Shown here: piece by piece, positions 45,842-54,738 of the stretch
Position numbering within the stretch: the first letter of the stretch is position 1
Layout of the letters: each line of letters begins with the position of its first letter
NCBI RefSeq assembly: GCF_022763305.1
Contig: NZ_JALEGT010000121.1
Coordinates: forward strand, 1 to 64,000
Length of the DNA stretch: 64,000 nucleotides
Source: Marivita sp.
Lineage (GTDB): Bacteria; Pseudomonadota; Alphaproteobacteria; Rhodobacterales; Rhodobacteraceae
Direction: 5' to 3'
The notes under the pieces: model-generated
Told to the model about the DNA's origin: nothing
Database searches by the model: none
What the model saw: only the letters and a program-made list of their open reading frames with translations
Made by a program: the position numbers and the translations under genes

Positions 45842-46396
45842 ATGAAGCGTTCGACATTTATCCTGAGTGCAGCCGCGATGGCGCTGACGGCCTGCGCCGG
45901 AGCGCCGCCGCCTCCGACGCTTGGGCCAGACGGAAAACCGCTTCCACGAGTGTATCGCATTCGGTCGACGGACACGGGGCGCATCCAGTTCCGGATGCTC
46001 GATGCGATCAATGCGCTGCGTCAGGCCTCTGGTGCACCTGCCCTCGAGCTGGACGCACGGTTGACTGCCGCTGCGGCCACCCATGCCCGCGACATGAGCG
46101 TGCAGAACCGCCCGTGGCATTTCGGTTCGGACGGGTCTTCTCCGATCACCCGCATCCAGCGGGCCGGATATTCCGGCCGTCTTGTCGGTGAGGCGATCTC
46201 GGAAACTTACGAGACCGAGCTCGAGACGCTCGGCGCATGGATGGAAGCGCCGAACACGCGCACCGTGATTCTCGATCCCTCTGCGCGCGAAATGGGCTTT
46301 TCCTGGTTCCAGGAATCGAACGGCAAGATTTGGTGGAACCTTGTTCTTGGTGCACCGAACGAAACCGGCTTCACACCGGTCAACGCCCCGTCCTGA
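45842..46396 (+). CDS. CAP-domain (SCP/PR-1-like) lipoprotein
   Basis: 184 aa from the ATG at 45842; the track ORF adds 38 residues. A lipoprotein signal ends in the lipobox LTAC|A, followed by a Pro-rich linker (GAPPPPTLGPDGKPLP) and a CAP domain: MLDAINALRQASGAPALELDARLTAAAATHARDM...NRPWHFGSDGSSP...VGEAI. The family in bacteria is often linked to cell envelope functions. It lies between two L,D-transpeptidases, which supports an envelope role. Confidence 0.92.
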   Translation: MKRSTFILSAAAMALTACAGAPPPPTLGPDGKPLPRVYRIRSTDTGRIQFRMLDAINALRQASGAPALELDARLTAAAATHARDMSVQNRPWHFGSDGSSPITRIQRAGYSGRLVGEAISETYETELETLGAWMEAPNTRTVILDPSAREMGFSWFQESNGKIWWNLVLGAPNETGFTPVNAPS

Positions 46397-46411
46397 TATA
46401 GGTCCGCGCCG

Positions 46412-46443
46412 GACCCAATGTTTCGCGCGCGAAACAATGGGTC
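46412..46443. terminator. 32-bp near-perfect palindrome between convergent CAP and L,D-transpeptidase genes
   Basis: GACCCAATGTTTCGCG / CGCGAAACAATGGGTC match at 15 of 16 positions with no loop beyond the CGCG centre. Position between two convergent stops suggests a terminator, though no T tract follows on either strand; it could also be a protein-binding site. Confidence 0.6.
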
Positions 46444-46461
46444 AGCAAGACTGACCAAGTA

Positions 46462-46947
46462 TCACGGATTGATGGTGATCGGTGTGCCGTCCCGAACCAT
46501 GGAATAAATCTCTCGCATCTCGCGATTGGTCACGGCGATGCAGCCCCAGGTCCAGTCGCGCCCGCCCTTGCGGTTTTTCCAAGGTCGACCATGAATGAAA
46601 ATATCGCCACCGGGCGATTTGCCCATGGCCCGTGCGGCCTCCACATCATGCGGTCGCGGGTAGTCGATCCCGATGGAGAGGTAGAAATTGCTGTTCGGAT
46701 TGCGGCGATCGATCATGTATTCGCCTTCGGGCGTCTTGCCGTCGCCCTCAACCTGTTTGTGCCCGACCGGTGCAAAGCCAAGACCGATATCATAGGACTT
46801 CAGGATCGCGTTGTGGTGCAGCAGGTACATCTTGCGATCCGCCTTCTGGACAACGATCCGGGTCACTTCGGGACCGGTATAGGTTGGAAACTTGCCACAG
46901 GCCGTCAACCCGAGGAACAGCGCCAGAAGACACAGAAGTCGCAACAT
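46462..46947 (-). CDS. L,D-transpeptidase family lipoprotein (YkuD)
   Basis: A 161-aa small YkuD protein with a lipobox (MLRLLCLLALFLGLTAC|G, C17), so it is anchored to a membrane. Catalytic H119 in IFIHGRPWKN and C136 in WTWGCIAVTN. KTPEGEYMIDRRNPNS is typical of the murein L,D-transpeptidase/endopeptidase subgroup. It converges on the CAP gene across a long palindrome. Confidence 0.94.
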   Translation of the reverse strand: MLRLLCLLALFLGLTACGKFPTYTGPEVTRIVVQKADRKMYLLHHNAILKSYDIGLGFAPVGHKQVEGDGKTPEGEYMIDRRNPNSNFYLSIGIDYPRPHDVEAARAMGKSPGGDIFIHGRPWKNRKGGRDWTWGCIAVTNREMREIYSMVRDGTPITINP

Positions 46948-47033
46948 GGAAAGATCTGCCCGATTTGTTTTCGGGCATCCTACCAGACATTCATGCCCAC
47001 GGGAAAACGAAACCGTGAGTCCCGATGCGCGAC

Positions 47034-47798
47034 TTACCGCTGGTCCAGACGTTTTTCGATGGCTTCCAAGCGGGCAAGCACCTGGTCACGATAGGCATCG
47101 GTCTTTTCATTCGATTCCTCGGCATGAGCATCCTGCATCGAATTCACGATGAGACCCACCAGCAGGTTCACCACGGCAAAGGTCGTGACCATGATAAACG
47201 GCACGAAGAACGCCCACGCCCAAGGATAGACCTCCATCACAGGACGGACAATTCCCATCGACCACGATTCGAGCGTCATGATCTGGAACAGCGAATAGGC
47301 AGACCGTCCCAGATCGCCGAACCATTCCGGGAACGCGTCGCTGAAGAGCTTGGTGGCCATGACGGCACCGATATAGAAGATCAGCGCCATCAGGAGGAAC
47401 ACGCTGCCCATGCCGGGCAGCGCGGTGACGAAACCTTCGACCACCCGGCGCAGACGCGGTGCGGCCGAGATGATCCGCAACACCCGCAGGATCCGCAGCG
47501 CGCGCAAAACCGAAAAGCCTTGTGTCGCTGGAACCAGCGCAATGCCGACAATGACGAAGTCGAAGATATTCCATCCGCTGCGGAAAAATCGCCATCCATG
47601 GGCAAACAGTTTCAGTGCAATCTCGATCACGAAGATGGCAAGGCAGAGCTGATCCAGCAGGAGGATCATCGGTCCAGCGACCGCCATCACCTCGTCCGAG
47701 GTTTCAAGCCCCAGCAAAACGGCGTTGAACAGGATCACGCCGATGATGAAATTCGTCACCCAGGGTTGTTCAAGTAACCCCGCCACCTTGTCGCGCAT
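47034..47798 (-). CDS. Bacterial voltage-gated sodium channel (BacNav) family ion transporter
   Basis: A 254-aa six-helix channel subunit (tetramer). The voltage sensor S4 carries R99, R102, R105 and R108 in VLRALRILRVLRII; the pore has selectivity filter TLESWSM (175-181), the same as in NavAb; S6 is FFVPFIMVTTFAVVNLLVGLIVNSM. A C-terminal acidic neck and coiled coil (EESNEKTDAYRDQVLARLEAIEKRL) follow. The Glu in the filter predicts Na+ selectivity. It lies 12 bp after the RNA methyltransferase gene, possibly co-transcribed. Confidence 0.95.
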   Translation of the reverse strand: MRDKVAGLLEQPWVTNFIIGVILFNAVLLGLETSDEVMAVAGPMILLLDQLCLAIFVIEIALKLFAHGWRFFRSGWNIFDFVIVGIALVPATQGFSVLRALRILRVLRIISAAPRLRRVVEGFVTALPGMGSVFLLMALIFYIGAVMATKLFSDAFPEWFGDLGRSAYSLFQIMTLESWSMGIVRPVMEVYPWAWAFFVPFIMVTTFAVVNLLVGLIVNSMQDAHAEESNEKTDAYRDQVLARLEAIEKRLDQR

Positions 47799-47810
47799 TG
47801 TGCCGCCCCG

Positions 47811-49031
47811 TCACTTGTCCCGGCGCAGAAGCGCCACCAGTTCCACATGGGTCGACCAACGGAATTGATCAACCACTCTGACCCATTCAAGATCGTAGCC
47901 CGCGCGGATCAACGTGGCGGTATCTCGCGCGAATGTTGCCGGGTTGCACGAAACATGGGCGATCCGCGGGACCCTGGCCTGTGCAAGTTCGGCGACCTGT
48001 GCCGCAGCACCGGCGCGCGGCGGGTCGATCACCACGGCGTCGCATTTCGACAGTTCCTCGGGCTGCAGCGGGGCGCGGAAGAGGTCACGCACTTCGTGGG
48101 TGATCCGTTTCAACCCTTCCGCATTGCGCCAGGCATGGTCAAGCGCACGGATCATTTCGCGGTCGCCTTCAACCGCGTGCACCATGGCGTCTTGAGCCAA
48201 TGGAAGCGCGAATGTTCCGCAACCGGCGAAAAGGTCGATGACCCGCTTTGCCCCGTGTAGAGCCTGATGCACCGCGTCGATCAGGGTGATTTCCCCCTCT
48301 TTCGTCGCTTGCAGAAAGGCTCCGGGTGGTGGCGTCAGATCAGCAGGACCAAGGCGCAGGATCGGTGCGCGGCGTTGCAGGGCGATGTCGTCATCCCAGC
48401 TGATCCGCGCCAGATCATAGTCGCGGGCCAGTTCGGCAAGTGACTGGTGCAGAGCAACATCCATCTCCTTGCCGCCGGTGACAGCCACGTCGAGACCGGT
48501 ATCGGTGCGCGTGACAAGCACGGACAGTTCGCCCTTGCGGGATGCGCCAAGCGCGCCCAGCGCTTCGACCATCGGAAGCGCGGCGCTCAGGTCGGGATGT
48601 ACAAGCTGGCAATTCGGGACGGCGATGATGGTGTCTGATGCTTTAATGTGAAATCCGGCCAGCGCACCCTTCTTGGTGCGACGCACGGAAAATGTGGCCC
48701 GCCGACGGGACTGGGGCGGTGACGTGATCGGCTCATCAAGGTCGATCGCGATGCCCTGCGCGGCAAGCGCTTGCCGTACCACATCGCGCTTCCAGTCAGC
48801 GACGAAGGCATCGGACGCATGTTGCAGCTGGCAGCCACCACAGGATCTCGCGTGCGAGCACGGTGGCTTGACCCGCTGATCCGACGGCCTGTCGATCTTG
48901 GCATCGCGCAGATGCTCCCCCTCGAGCGTGCCGCTCACCACCTCGCCGGGCAGAGCGCCGGCAACATAGATCGGACCGTCGGCAATGCCGTCGCCCAAGT
49001 GGCCCAGTCGTTTGATCGTTACCGTTGTCAT
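47811..49031 (-). CDS. TrmA/RlmC/RlmD-family m5U RNA methyltransferase
   Basis: A 406-aa class I SAM-dependent uracil-C5 RNA methyltransferase. A TRAM-like N-terminus (TVTIKRLGHLGDGIADGPIYV), iron-sulphur cysteines in CSHARSCGGCQLQH, SAM region VIDLFAGCGTFALPLA, VIDPPRAGA, and the catalytic Cys in IAHVSCNPATFARDT. It is shorter than E. coli RlmD (433 aa) but complete. Whether it modifies 23S rRNA or tRNA is not clear from sequence. Confidence 0.94.
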   Translation of the reverse strand: MTTVTIKRLGHLGDGIADGPIYVAGALPGEVVSGTLEGEHLRDAKIDRPSDQRVKPPCSHARSCGGCQLQHASDAFVADWKRDVVRQALAAQGIAIDLDEPITSPPQSRRRATFSVRRTKKGALAGFHIKASDTIIAVPNCQLVHPDLSAALPMVEALGALGASRKGELSVLVTRTDTGLDVAVTGGKEMDVALHQSLAELARDYDLARISWDDDIALQRRAPILRLGPADLTPPPGAFLQATKEGEITLIDAVHQALHGAKRVIDLFAGCGTFALPLAQDAMVHAVEGDREMIRALDHAWRNAEGLKRITHEVRDLFRAPLQPEELSKCDAVVIDPPRAGAAAQVAELAQARVPRIAHVSCNPATFARDTATLIRAGYDLEWVRVVDQFRWSTHVELVALLRRDK

Positions 49032-49070
49032 GCGGCGGCTTTTGCCTCAGCCAAAGGGATTGGTCGAGGG

Positions 49071-50900
49071 CTATTCGGCGGCTTCGGCTCCGATGAACCC
49101 GCCGGACTGCCGATCCCAGTAGCGCGCATAAAGCCCGCCCTTGGCCAGAAGCGCGTCGTGCGTCCCGATCTCGACAATGCGGCCTGCGTCCATCACCACG
49201 ATCCGGTCCATGCTGGCGATGGTCGACAGACGATGCGCAATGGCAAGAACGGTCTTGCCCTGCATCACGTGCTCCAACGCGGTCTGGATCTCGGATTCCA
49301 CCTCGGAATCGAGCGCGCTGGTTGCCTCGTCCAGAACGAGGATTGGCGCATCCTTCAGGATTGCGCGCGCCAGGGCAATGCGCTGGCGTTGACCACCGGA
49401 CAGCTTGACCCCTCGTTCGCCAAGATGGGCCGCGTATCCAACACGCCCCTTGAGATCGACAAGACCCTCGATGAAGGTATGGGCCGACGCACGGCGCGCA
49501 GCCTCGAACACCTCTTCGTCGGTGGCTTCGGGGCGACCGTACCGGATGTTCTCCATTGCGGAGCGGTTGAACATCGAGGTTTCCTGCCGCACGACCGAGA
49601 TATCCTTGCGAAGCGCGATCTGCGTGACGTCCCGGATGTCCGTGCCACCCAGCGTGATCCGCCCTTGCTCGACATCGTAGAGTCGAAGCAGAAGCGACAC
49701 GACGGTCGATTTACCGGCCCCTGACGCGCCGACCAGCGCGACTTTCTCACCCTCCGCGATCGTCAAGTCGAACCCGTCCAGCGCGCGAGCGGTCCGGCCA
49801 TAGCCAAAGCTCACCTTATCGAACCGCACATGACCACGCGGCGCACTGTCCTGCGCCATCGGACGGTCGGTGATCCCATGTGCGGGCGTCAGGGTACCGA
49901 TCCCGTCTTCGACTTCACCGATATTGGTAAAGATCGACATCGCGACCCGGCCCAGGCGATTGGTCAGCATCGACAGGCGCGTGGTGATCATCGCGGTCAT
50001 GGCGATGTCCCCGGCGGAGGCACTGCCCGCGCTCCACAGCCAGAGAGCCCCGAGAATGGCGAACAGCGGCAGGATGCCACCCAGCGTCATCAGGACCATG
50101 CGGAAGACAGCCGAGAGTGTTCCGAATTCAAGGGAGCGGTCCCGATAGGCGTCCAGAGCGGCGCGGGTCGCCGTGTCCTCGTCCGCGTCACCGGCAAACA
50201 GTTTGACCGCCGCGATGTTGGAATAGATGTCCACCACCTGACCCGTGACATGGGTTCGCGCGCCAGCCCGAGCCTTGGATCGTTTCTGAACCCGCGGGAT
50301 GAAATAACGCAACGCCGCCGCATAGAGGATCGCCCAAACAACAAAGACCAGAAGCAAGCGCGCGTCGATGGTCAGCATGAGGACAAAAGCCCCGATGAAC
50401 ATCGCGATGGAATAGATGACGACGTCCGAGACCTCGATCACCAGATCGGTCAGCGCACGTGCGGTTTGAAGCGCTTTCTGGCTCAGGCGACCGGCAAAAT
50501 CATTCTCGAAGAACTGCATCGAATGACCCAGCGTATGCTGGTTCAAGCGTGCCAGGATCATGGGATAAAGGTTCGGCCCAAGCAGGATGCTTGTCACGCC
50601 CGCATCCATGACAAAGATCAGCGGCCGGATCACGAGAAAGAAGGCCACGCCGACAAGGACAACCGGCCAGAACGTCGCCCAGAATGCGCCTTGCTCGGCC
50701 ACCGCTGTCTGGTCGATGACCCACCCGGTAAAACGGGCGGCGACCAGTTCGGACATGCCTGTGACGAACGTCACCGCAAACGCCACAAGGATCGCGCGTT
50801 CAGCGCCCTGCAACGCCCACCGCATGAAGGGCAGGATTGCCTGTGGCGGCGGCCCTTCTGCCGGATCGAACGGCCGGATCAGGCGACCAACAAAAGTCAT
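49071..50900 (-). CDS. ABC exporter half-transporter, third of three
   Basis: A 609-aa fused membrane-ATPase protein of the MsbA/LmrA/MDR type. TMD at ~30-320, NBD at ~350-600: Walker A VALVGASGAGKST, signature LSGGQRQRIALARAIL, Walker B PILVLDEATSALD, H loop AIAHRLSTI. The ATG overlaps the stop of the preceding exporter gene (ATGA). The C-terminal ~240 residues are nearly the same as those of its neighbour (both end GLYARYWDRQSGGFIGA-x-AAE), pointing to recent duplication. Substrate unknown. Confidence 0.95.
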   Translation of the reverse strand: MTFVGRLIRPFDPAEGPPPQAILPFMRWALQGAERAILVAFAVTFVTGMSELVAARFTGWVIDQTAVAEQGAFWATFWPVVLVGVAFFLVIRPLIFVMDAGVTSILLGPNLYPMILARLNQHTLGHSMQFFENDFAGRLSQKALQTARALTDLVIEVSDVVIYSIAMFIGAFVLMLTIDARLLLVFVVWAILYAAALRYFIPRVQKRSKARAGARTHVTGQVVDIYSNIAAVKLFAGDADEDTATRAALDAYRDRSLEFGTLSAVFRMVLMTLGGILPLFAILGALWLWSAGSASAGDIAMTAMITTRLSMLTNRLGRVAMSIFTNIGEVEDGIGTLTPAHGITDRPMAQDSAPRGHVRFDKVSFGYGRTARALDGFDLTIAEGEKVALVGASGAGKSTVVSLLLRLYDVEQGRITLGGTDIRDVTQIALRKDISVVRQETSMFNRSAMENIRYGRPEATDEEVFEAARRASAHTFIEGLVDLKGRVGYAAHLGERGVKLSGGQRQRIALARAILKDAPILVLDEATSALDSEVESEIQTALEHVMQGKTVLAIAHRLSTIASMDRIVVMDAGRIVEIGTHDALLAKGGLYARYWDRQSGGFIGAEAAE

Positions 50901-52756
50901 TCGGCCGCCTGCGCACCGATGAAGCCACCGGACTGACGGTCCCAGTAGCGGGCATAGAGCCCGTGTTGTGCGAGAAGAGCATCATGGGTGCCGATTTCGG
51001 CAATACGGCCACCATCCATGACGATGATCCGGTCCATGCTGGCAATGGTCGACAGGCGGTGCGCGATGGCGAGAACTGTCTTGCCCTCCATGACACGCTC
51101 CAAAGCCGATTGGATCTGGGCCTCAACCTCGGAATCAAGCGCGCTGGTTGCCTCATCAAGAACAAGGATCGGAGCGTCCTTCAGAATGGCGCGCGCAAGC
51201 GCGATGCGTTGGCGCTGACCACCTGACAATTTCACGCCGCGTTCCCCGAGATGTACCGCATATCCGGACCGTCCCCGGGAATCCTCTAGGCTGAGGATGA
51301 ACTCATGCGCTTCGGCTTTCTCGGCGGCACGGATCACTTCGGCCTCGGTGGCGTCCGGACGGCCATAGCGGATGTTTTCCATGGCCGAGCGATTGAACAT
51401 CGCCGTTTCCTGCGTGACCATCCCGATCTGCCGACGCAGACTTTCCTGTGTGACAGTTGAGATGTCCTGTCCGTCAATCGTGATCCGGCCCTTTTCGGTA
51501 TCATAGAGCCGCAACAACAGAGAAACGAGGGTGGACTTGCCCGCACCTGACGCCCCCACCACGGCAAGTTTTTCCCCGGCCGCGATGTCGAGCGACACGT
51601 TTTCTATGCCGCCCTCCTGTTGGCCGTAGGCAAACGACACGCCGTCAAACCGGATATGCCCATCGGTCACTACAAGATCTGGGGCACTTGGAGCGTCCTC
51701 GATCCTTTGCGCCGGGGCCAAGGTATTCATGCCGTCCTCAACTTCGCCGACATGGCTGTAGATGACCATGATCGTATAACTGATCCATCCGGTCATCTGA
51801 GACAAGCGGATGCCGACGGCCCCCACAGCCGCAATGTCACCGGGAGTCACGGTACCGCTGCCGCGCATGGCGACGGCCATGCCGACCAACACAATCGGCA
51901 AGGCACCGGCGATGAACATCAGTCCGAGGCGAAACAGGGTCTGCGCCTCGCCGAACCGCAATGCGGTTCCGCGCAAATGCTCCATCGCGCCCAGCGCCTT
52001 TCCATCCTCGTGCCGATCCCCCGCAAAGAGTTTGACCGTCTTGATGTTGCTGATGGTGTCGACAACCTGCCCTGTGACCTGAGCCTTTGCTTCGGCGCGA
52101 GCGGCAGACCGCGCGCGGATGATCGGCAGCATCACACGCAGGAACCCGAGATAGATCGCGAACCAGACGCCCAGAGCGGCAATCATCCAAGGATTGACGG
52201 CCCCGACAAGAAAGGCTGTTCCAAGGATCGTTGCCAAGCCAAAGGTCACCGCGTTGACGGTTTCAATCACAATCTCGGTCAGGGAGTTCGACGCCTGCAT
52301 CTTTTTCTGGGCCAGACGTCCCGCAAAATCATTGTCGAAAAATGTGACAGATTGGCCGAGCGTCCAGCGGAACATGCGGGCCATGATCTGCATCCCGATA
52401 TTCGGGCCAATCATCACAGACTGGGTCAGGGCCAGACCACCAAACAGCAGCGGGCGGGCGATCAGAAGGACGACTATGCAGGCAATGACAAGCCCGGCGT
52501 GATCGGTCAGAAACGTCTCTGGCGGTGTGGCCGCGACCGCGTCGACAACGTTGCCCAAGAGCTGCATCGACACCACTTCAGTCAGCCCGGCCAGAACGGA
52601 AATCAGCACACCCAGCCAGACCACGCGCCAACCGCCCCGCAGGCACCACCCCATGAAGGCCCGCAGTTCGAGAGGCGGCACGCCCAGTGCGGGGGCATCC
52701 GGATCAATCTGGTTGCCGGCGCGCAAGATGAGGTTGTGGTAGAACTGCCGCATCAT
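50897..52756 (-). CDS. ABC exporter half-transporter, second of three
   Basis: A 619-aa fused TMD-NBD exporter. Walker A LAVVGASGAGKST, signature LSGGQRQRIALARAIL, LVLDEATSALDSEVE and AIAHRLSTI are intact. Start MMRQFYHNLILRAG overlaps the stop of the first exporter (ATGATG). With its neighbours it probably forms one or more homo- or heterodimers. Full catalytic motifs in all three argue against the degenerate-site heterodimers seen in TM287/288-type exporters. Confidence 0.95.
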   Translation of the reverse strand: MMRQFYHNLILRAGNQIDPDAPALGVPPLELRAFMGWCLRGGWRVVWLGVLISVLAGLTEVVSMQLLGNVVDAVAATPPETFLTDHAGLVIACIVVLLIARPLLFGGLALTQSVMIGPNIGMQIMARMFRWTLGQSVTFFDNDFAGRLAQKKMQASNSLTEIVIETVNAVTFGLATILGTAFLVGAVNPWMIAALGVWFAIYLGFLRVMLPIIRARSAARAEAKAQVTGQVVDTISNIKTVKLFAGDRHEDGKALGAMEHLRGTALRFGEAQTLFRLGLMFIAGALPIVLVGMAVAMRGSGTVTPGDIAAVGAVGIRLSQMTGWISYTIMVIYSHVGEVEDGMNTLAPAQRIEDAPSAPDLVVTDGHIRFDGVSFAYGQQEGGIENVSLDIAAGEKLAVVGASGAGKSTLVSLLLRLYDTEKGRITIDGQDISTVTQESLRRQIGMVTQETAMFNRSAMENIRYGRPDATEAEVIRAAEKAEAHEFILSLEDSRGRSGYAVHLGERGVKLSGGQRQRIALARAILKDAPILVLDEATSALDSEVEAQIQSALERVMEGKTVLAIAHRLSTIASMDRIIVMDGGRIAEIGTHDALLAQHGLYARYWDRQSGGFIGAQAAE

Positions 52757-54618
52757 TCCGCAGCCTTTGTATCCGGGTCAAGGAACCCACCGGACTGGCG
52801 GGCCCAGAACCCAGCATATAGCCCACCCTTGGCCAAAAGCGCATCATGACTTCCCTGTTCGACGATGCTGCCGTGATCCAAGACGAGGATGCGATCCATA
52901 TGGGCGATGGTCGACAGTCGGTGCGCAATGGCGATCACCGTCTTGCCCTCCATCATACCATACAGCGTGTCCTGAATTGCTGCTTCGACCTCGGAATCAA
53001 GCGCGCTGGTGGCCTCGTCCAAAAGCAGGATCGGCGCGTCCTTGAGGATCACCCGCGCGAGTGTCACGCGCTGACGTTGCCCCCCCGAGAGTTTGACACC
53101 CCGTTCCCCGACCTGCGCGTCATACCCGGTGCGCCCCTGCGGATCCTGCAGGTTGAGGATGAACTCGTGCGCCTGCGCCTGTCTGGTGGCGGCGATCAAT
53201 TCGTCTTTGGTGGCGGACGGTCGACCGTACAGGATGTTGTCCCGAACCGACCGGTGCAGCAAAGAGCTGTCCTGCTGGACCATACCGATAGCGAGGCGCA
53301 GGCTGTCCTGCGTGACATGGCTTATGTCCTGACCGTCAATCAGGATGCGCCCCTGTTCGGCGTCGTAGAACCGCAGCAGCAGTTTCACCAGGGTCGATTT
53401 TCCCGCTCCGGACCGACCGACCAGACCCACCTTTTCGCCGGGTTCAATGGTCAGGGTGATGTCATCAAGACCGCCCGTGTCGCGGCCATAGTGGTGTGTC
53501 AGAGACTGAATCTCGATCTTCCCCGTGCTCAGCTTCAGCGGTTTTGCGTTTGGCTGATCGACCAACGTGATGGGCTGGGCAATGGTTTCCATCCCTTCGG
53601 CCACAACGCCCAATTGGCGGAAGAACGAGGTCAGCGCCCACATAATCCAGCCGGTCATCGCGTTGAGGCGCAGCGTCAAAGCGGTCGCCGCAGCGACCAC
53701 ACCGACACTGGCCTGCCCCTGCATCCAGAGCCAGAAGGCCCAGCCGACGACGGCGACGATCAGCAGACCGTTCAGCGTGACCAGAACAACGTCCATGATG
53801 GTGAAGAGCCGCATTTCGTACTGAAACGTACGGCGCGTGTTCTCGATCGCGTCCTTGGCGTAGGTCAGTTCGGTGTCATTGTGGGCGAACATCTTGACCG
53901 AATGGATGTTCGTGTAACTGTCTACAACGCGGCCCGTGACCTCGGACCGGGCATCCGAGGCCGCTTGCGAGGCGGGGCCGACCCGTTTGACCGTCCAGAC
54001 CACCAGTGCGCCATAGAGGAAGAGCCATCCGACCAGCGGGATCGCCAGACGCGGGTCCGCCTGCCCGAGCAGCACCAATGCACCGACGACATAGGCTATC
54101 GAAAAGGTGATGGCGTCGAACACCTGAAACACCGCTTCACCTGCGGCGGGGGGTGTCTGCATGATCCGGTTGGCGATGCGTCCGGCAAAATCGTTTTCGA
54201 ACCAGCCCACGGATTGCCGCAGCACATGCTTGTGCGCCCGCCAGCGGATCAAAGTGCCGAAATTCGGCAGGATCGTGTTGTTCAGCAGCAGAACGTCCAG
54301 CGCCTGCAACGCGGGCCTGAGAAAGAGAATGAACAGCGCCAGCGCGATCAACCAGCCGCCATAGCTGTCCCACACCTCGGCCGGATCACCGGCGAGGATG
54401 TCGACAACCCAGCCCATGGCCCAGATCAACCCGATCTCGATCGACGCCACCACAACCGACATCAGCGCAGCATAGACGAAGACCCGTTTGAACGGTTGCG
54501 CATAGTCGAGCAGGAACGGCAGCAGTCGCGAGGGCGGCGTGTCCTTTTCGTCGTAGGGGACGTAAGGATCGACCAGATTTTCGAAGAAGCGGAACACCGA
54601 ACGGTCTCCTTGGGACAT
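52753..54618 (-). CDS. ABC exporter half-transporter, first of three
   Basis: 621 aa from the ATG at 54618 (GGAGACCGT-type site; MSQGDRSVFRFFENL); the track ORF adds 29 residues. TMD at ~35-320, NBD: VGLVGRSGAGKST, LSGGQRQRVTLARVIL, PILLLDEATSALD, IAIAHRLSTI. It is more diverged than the other two (C-terminus GLYAGFWARQSGGFLDPDTKAAE). It leads a three-gene coupled operon. Substrate unknown; lipid, peptide or drug export are all possible. Confidence 0.94.
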   Translation of the reverse strand: MSQGDRSVFRFFENLVDPYVPYDEKDTPPSRLLPFLLDYAQPFKRVFVYAALMSVVVASIEIGLIWAMGWVVDILAGDPAEVWDSYGGWLIALALFILFLRPALQALDVLLLNNTILPNFGTLIRWRAHKHVLRQSVGWFENDFAGRIANRIMQTPPAAGEAVFQVFDAITFSIAYVVGALVLLGQADPRLAIPLVGWLFLYGALVVWTVKRVGPASQAASDARSEVTGRVVDSYTNIHSVKMFAHNDTELTYAKDAIENTRRTFQYEMRLFTIMDVVLVTLNGLLIVAVVGWAFWLWMQGQASVGVVAAATALTLRLNAMTGWIMWALTSFFRQLGVVAEGMETIAQPITLVDQPNAKPLKLSTGKIEIQSLTHHYGRDTGGLDDITLTIEPGEKVGLVGRSGAGKSTLVKLLLRFYDAEQGRILIDGQDISHVTQDSLRLAIGMVQQDSSLLHRSVRDNILYGRPSATKDELIAATRQAQAHEFILNLQDPQGRTGYDAQVGERGVKLSGGQRQRVTLARVILKDAPILLLDEATSALDSEVEAAIQDTLYGMMEGKTVIAIAHRLSTIAHMDRILVLDHGSIVEQGSHDALLAKGGLYAGFWARQSGGFLDPDTKAAE

Positions 54619-54738
54619 AGGCAGGCGGCCAAGGTCCCGCTGATGTGCGGGACGGCCACGACGATAGATAAAGCAATGTTCGGTATTGTCCGTATGACAC
54701 CGCAACTTTAGCGCGGGTTTTTCGAAGAGGAAACCCGC

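Noticed and set aside
52846-54711. 621-aa plus-strand open frame across the first ABC exporter, plus similar frames 49830..50936 and 51620..52849
   Set aside because: They mirror strongly conserved ABC genes on the minus strand, are rich in Arg/His/Gln/Asp with no hydrophobic or domain pattern, and lack good ribosome sites.
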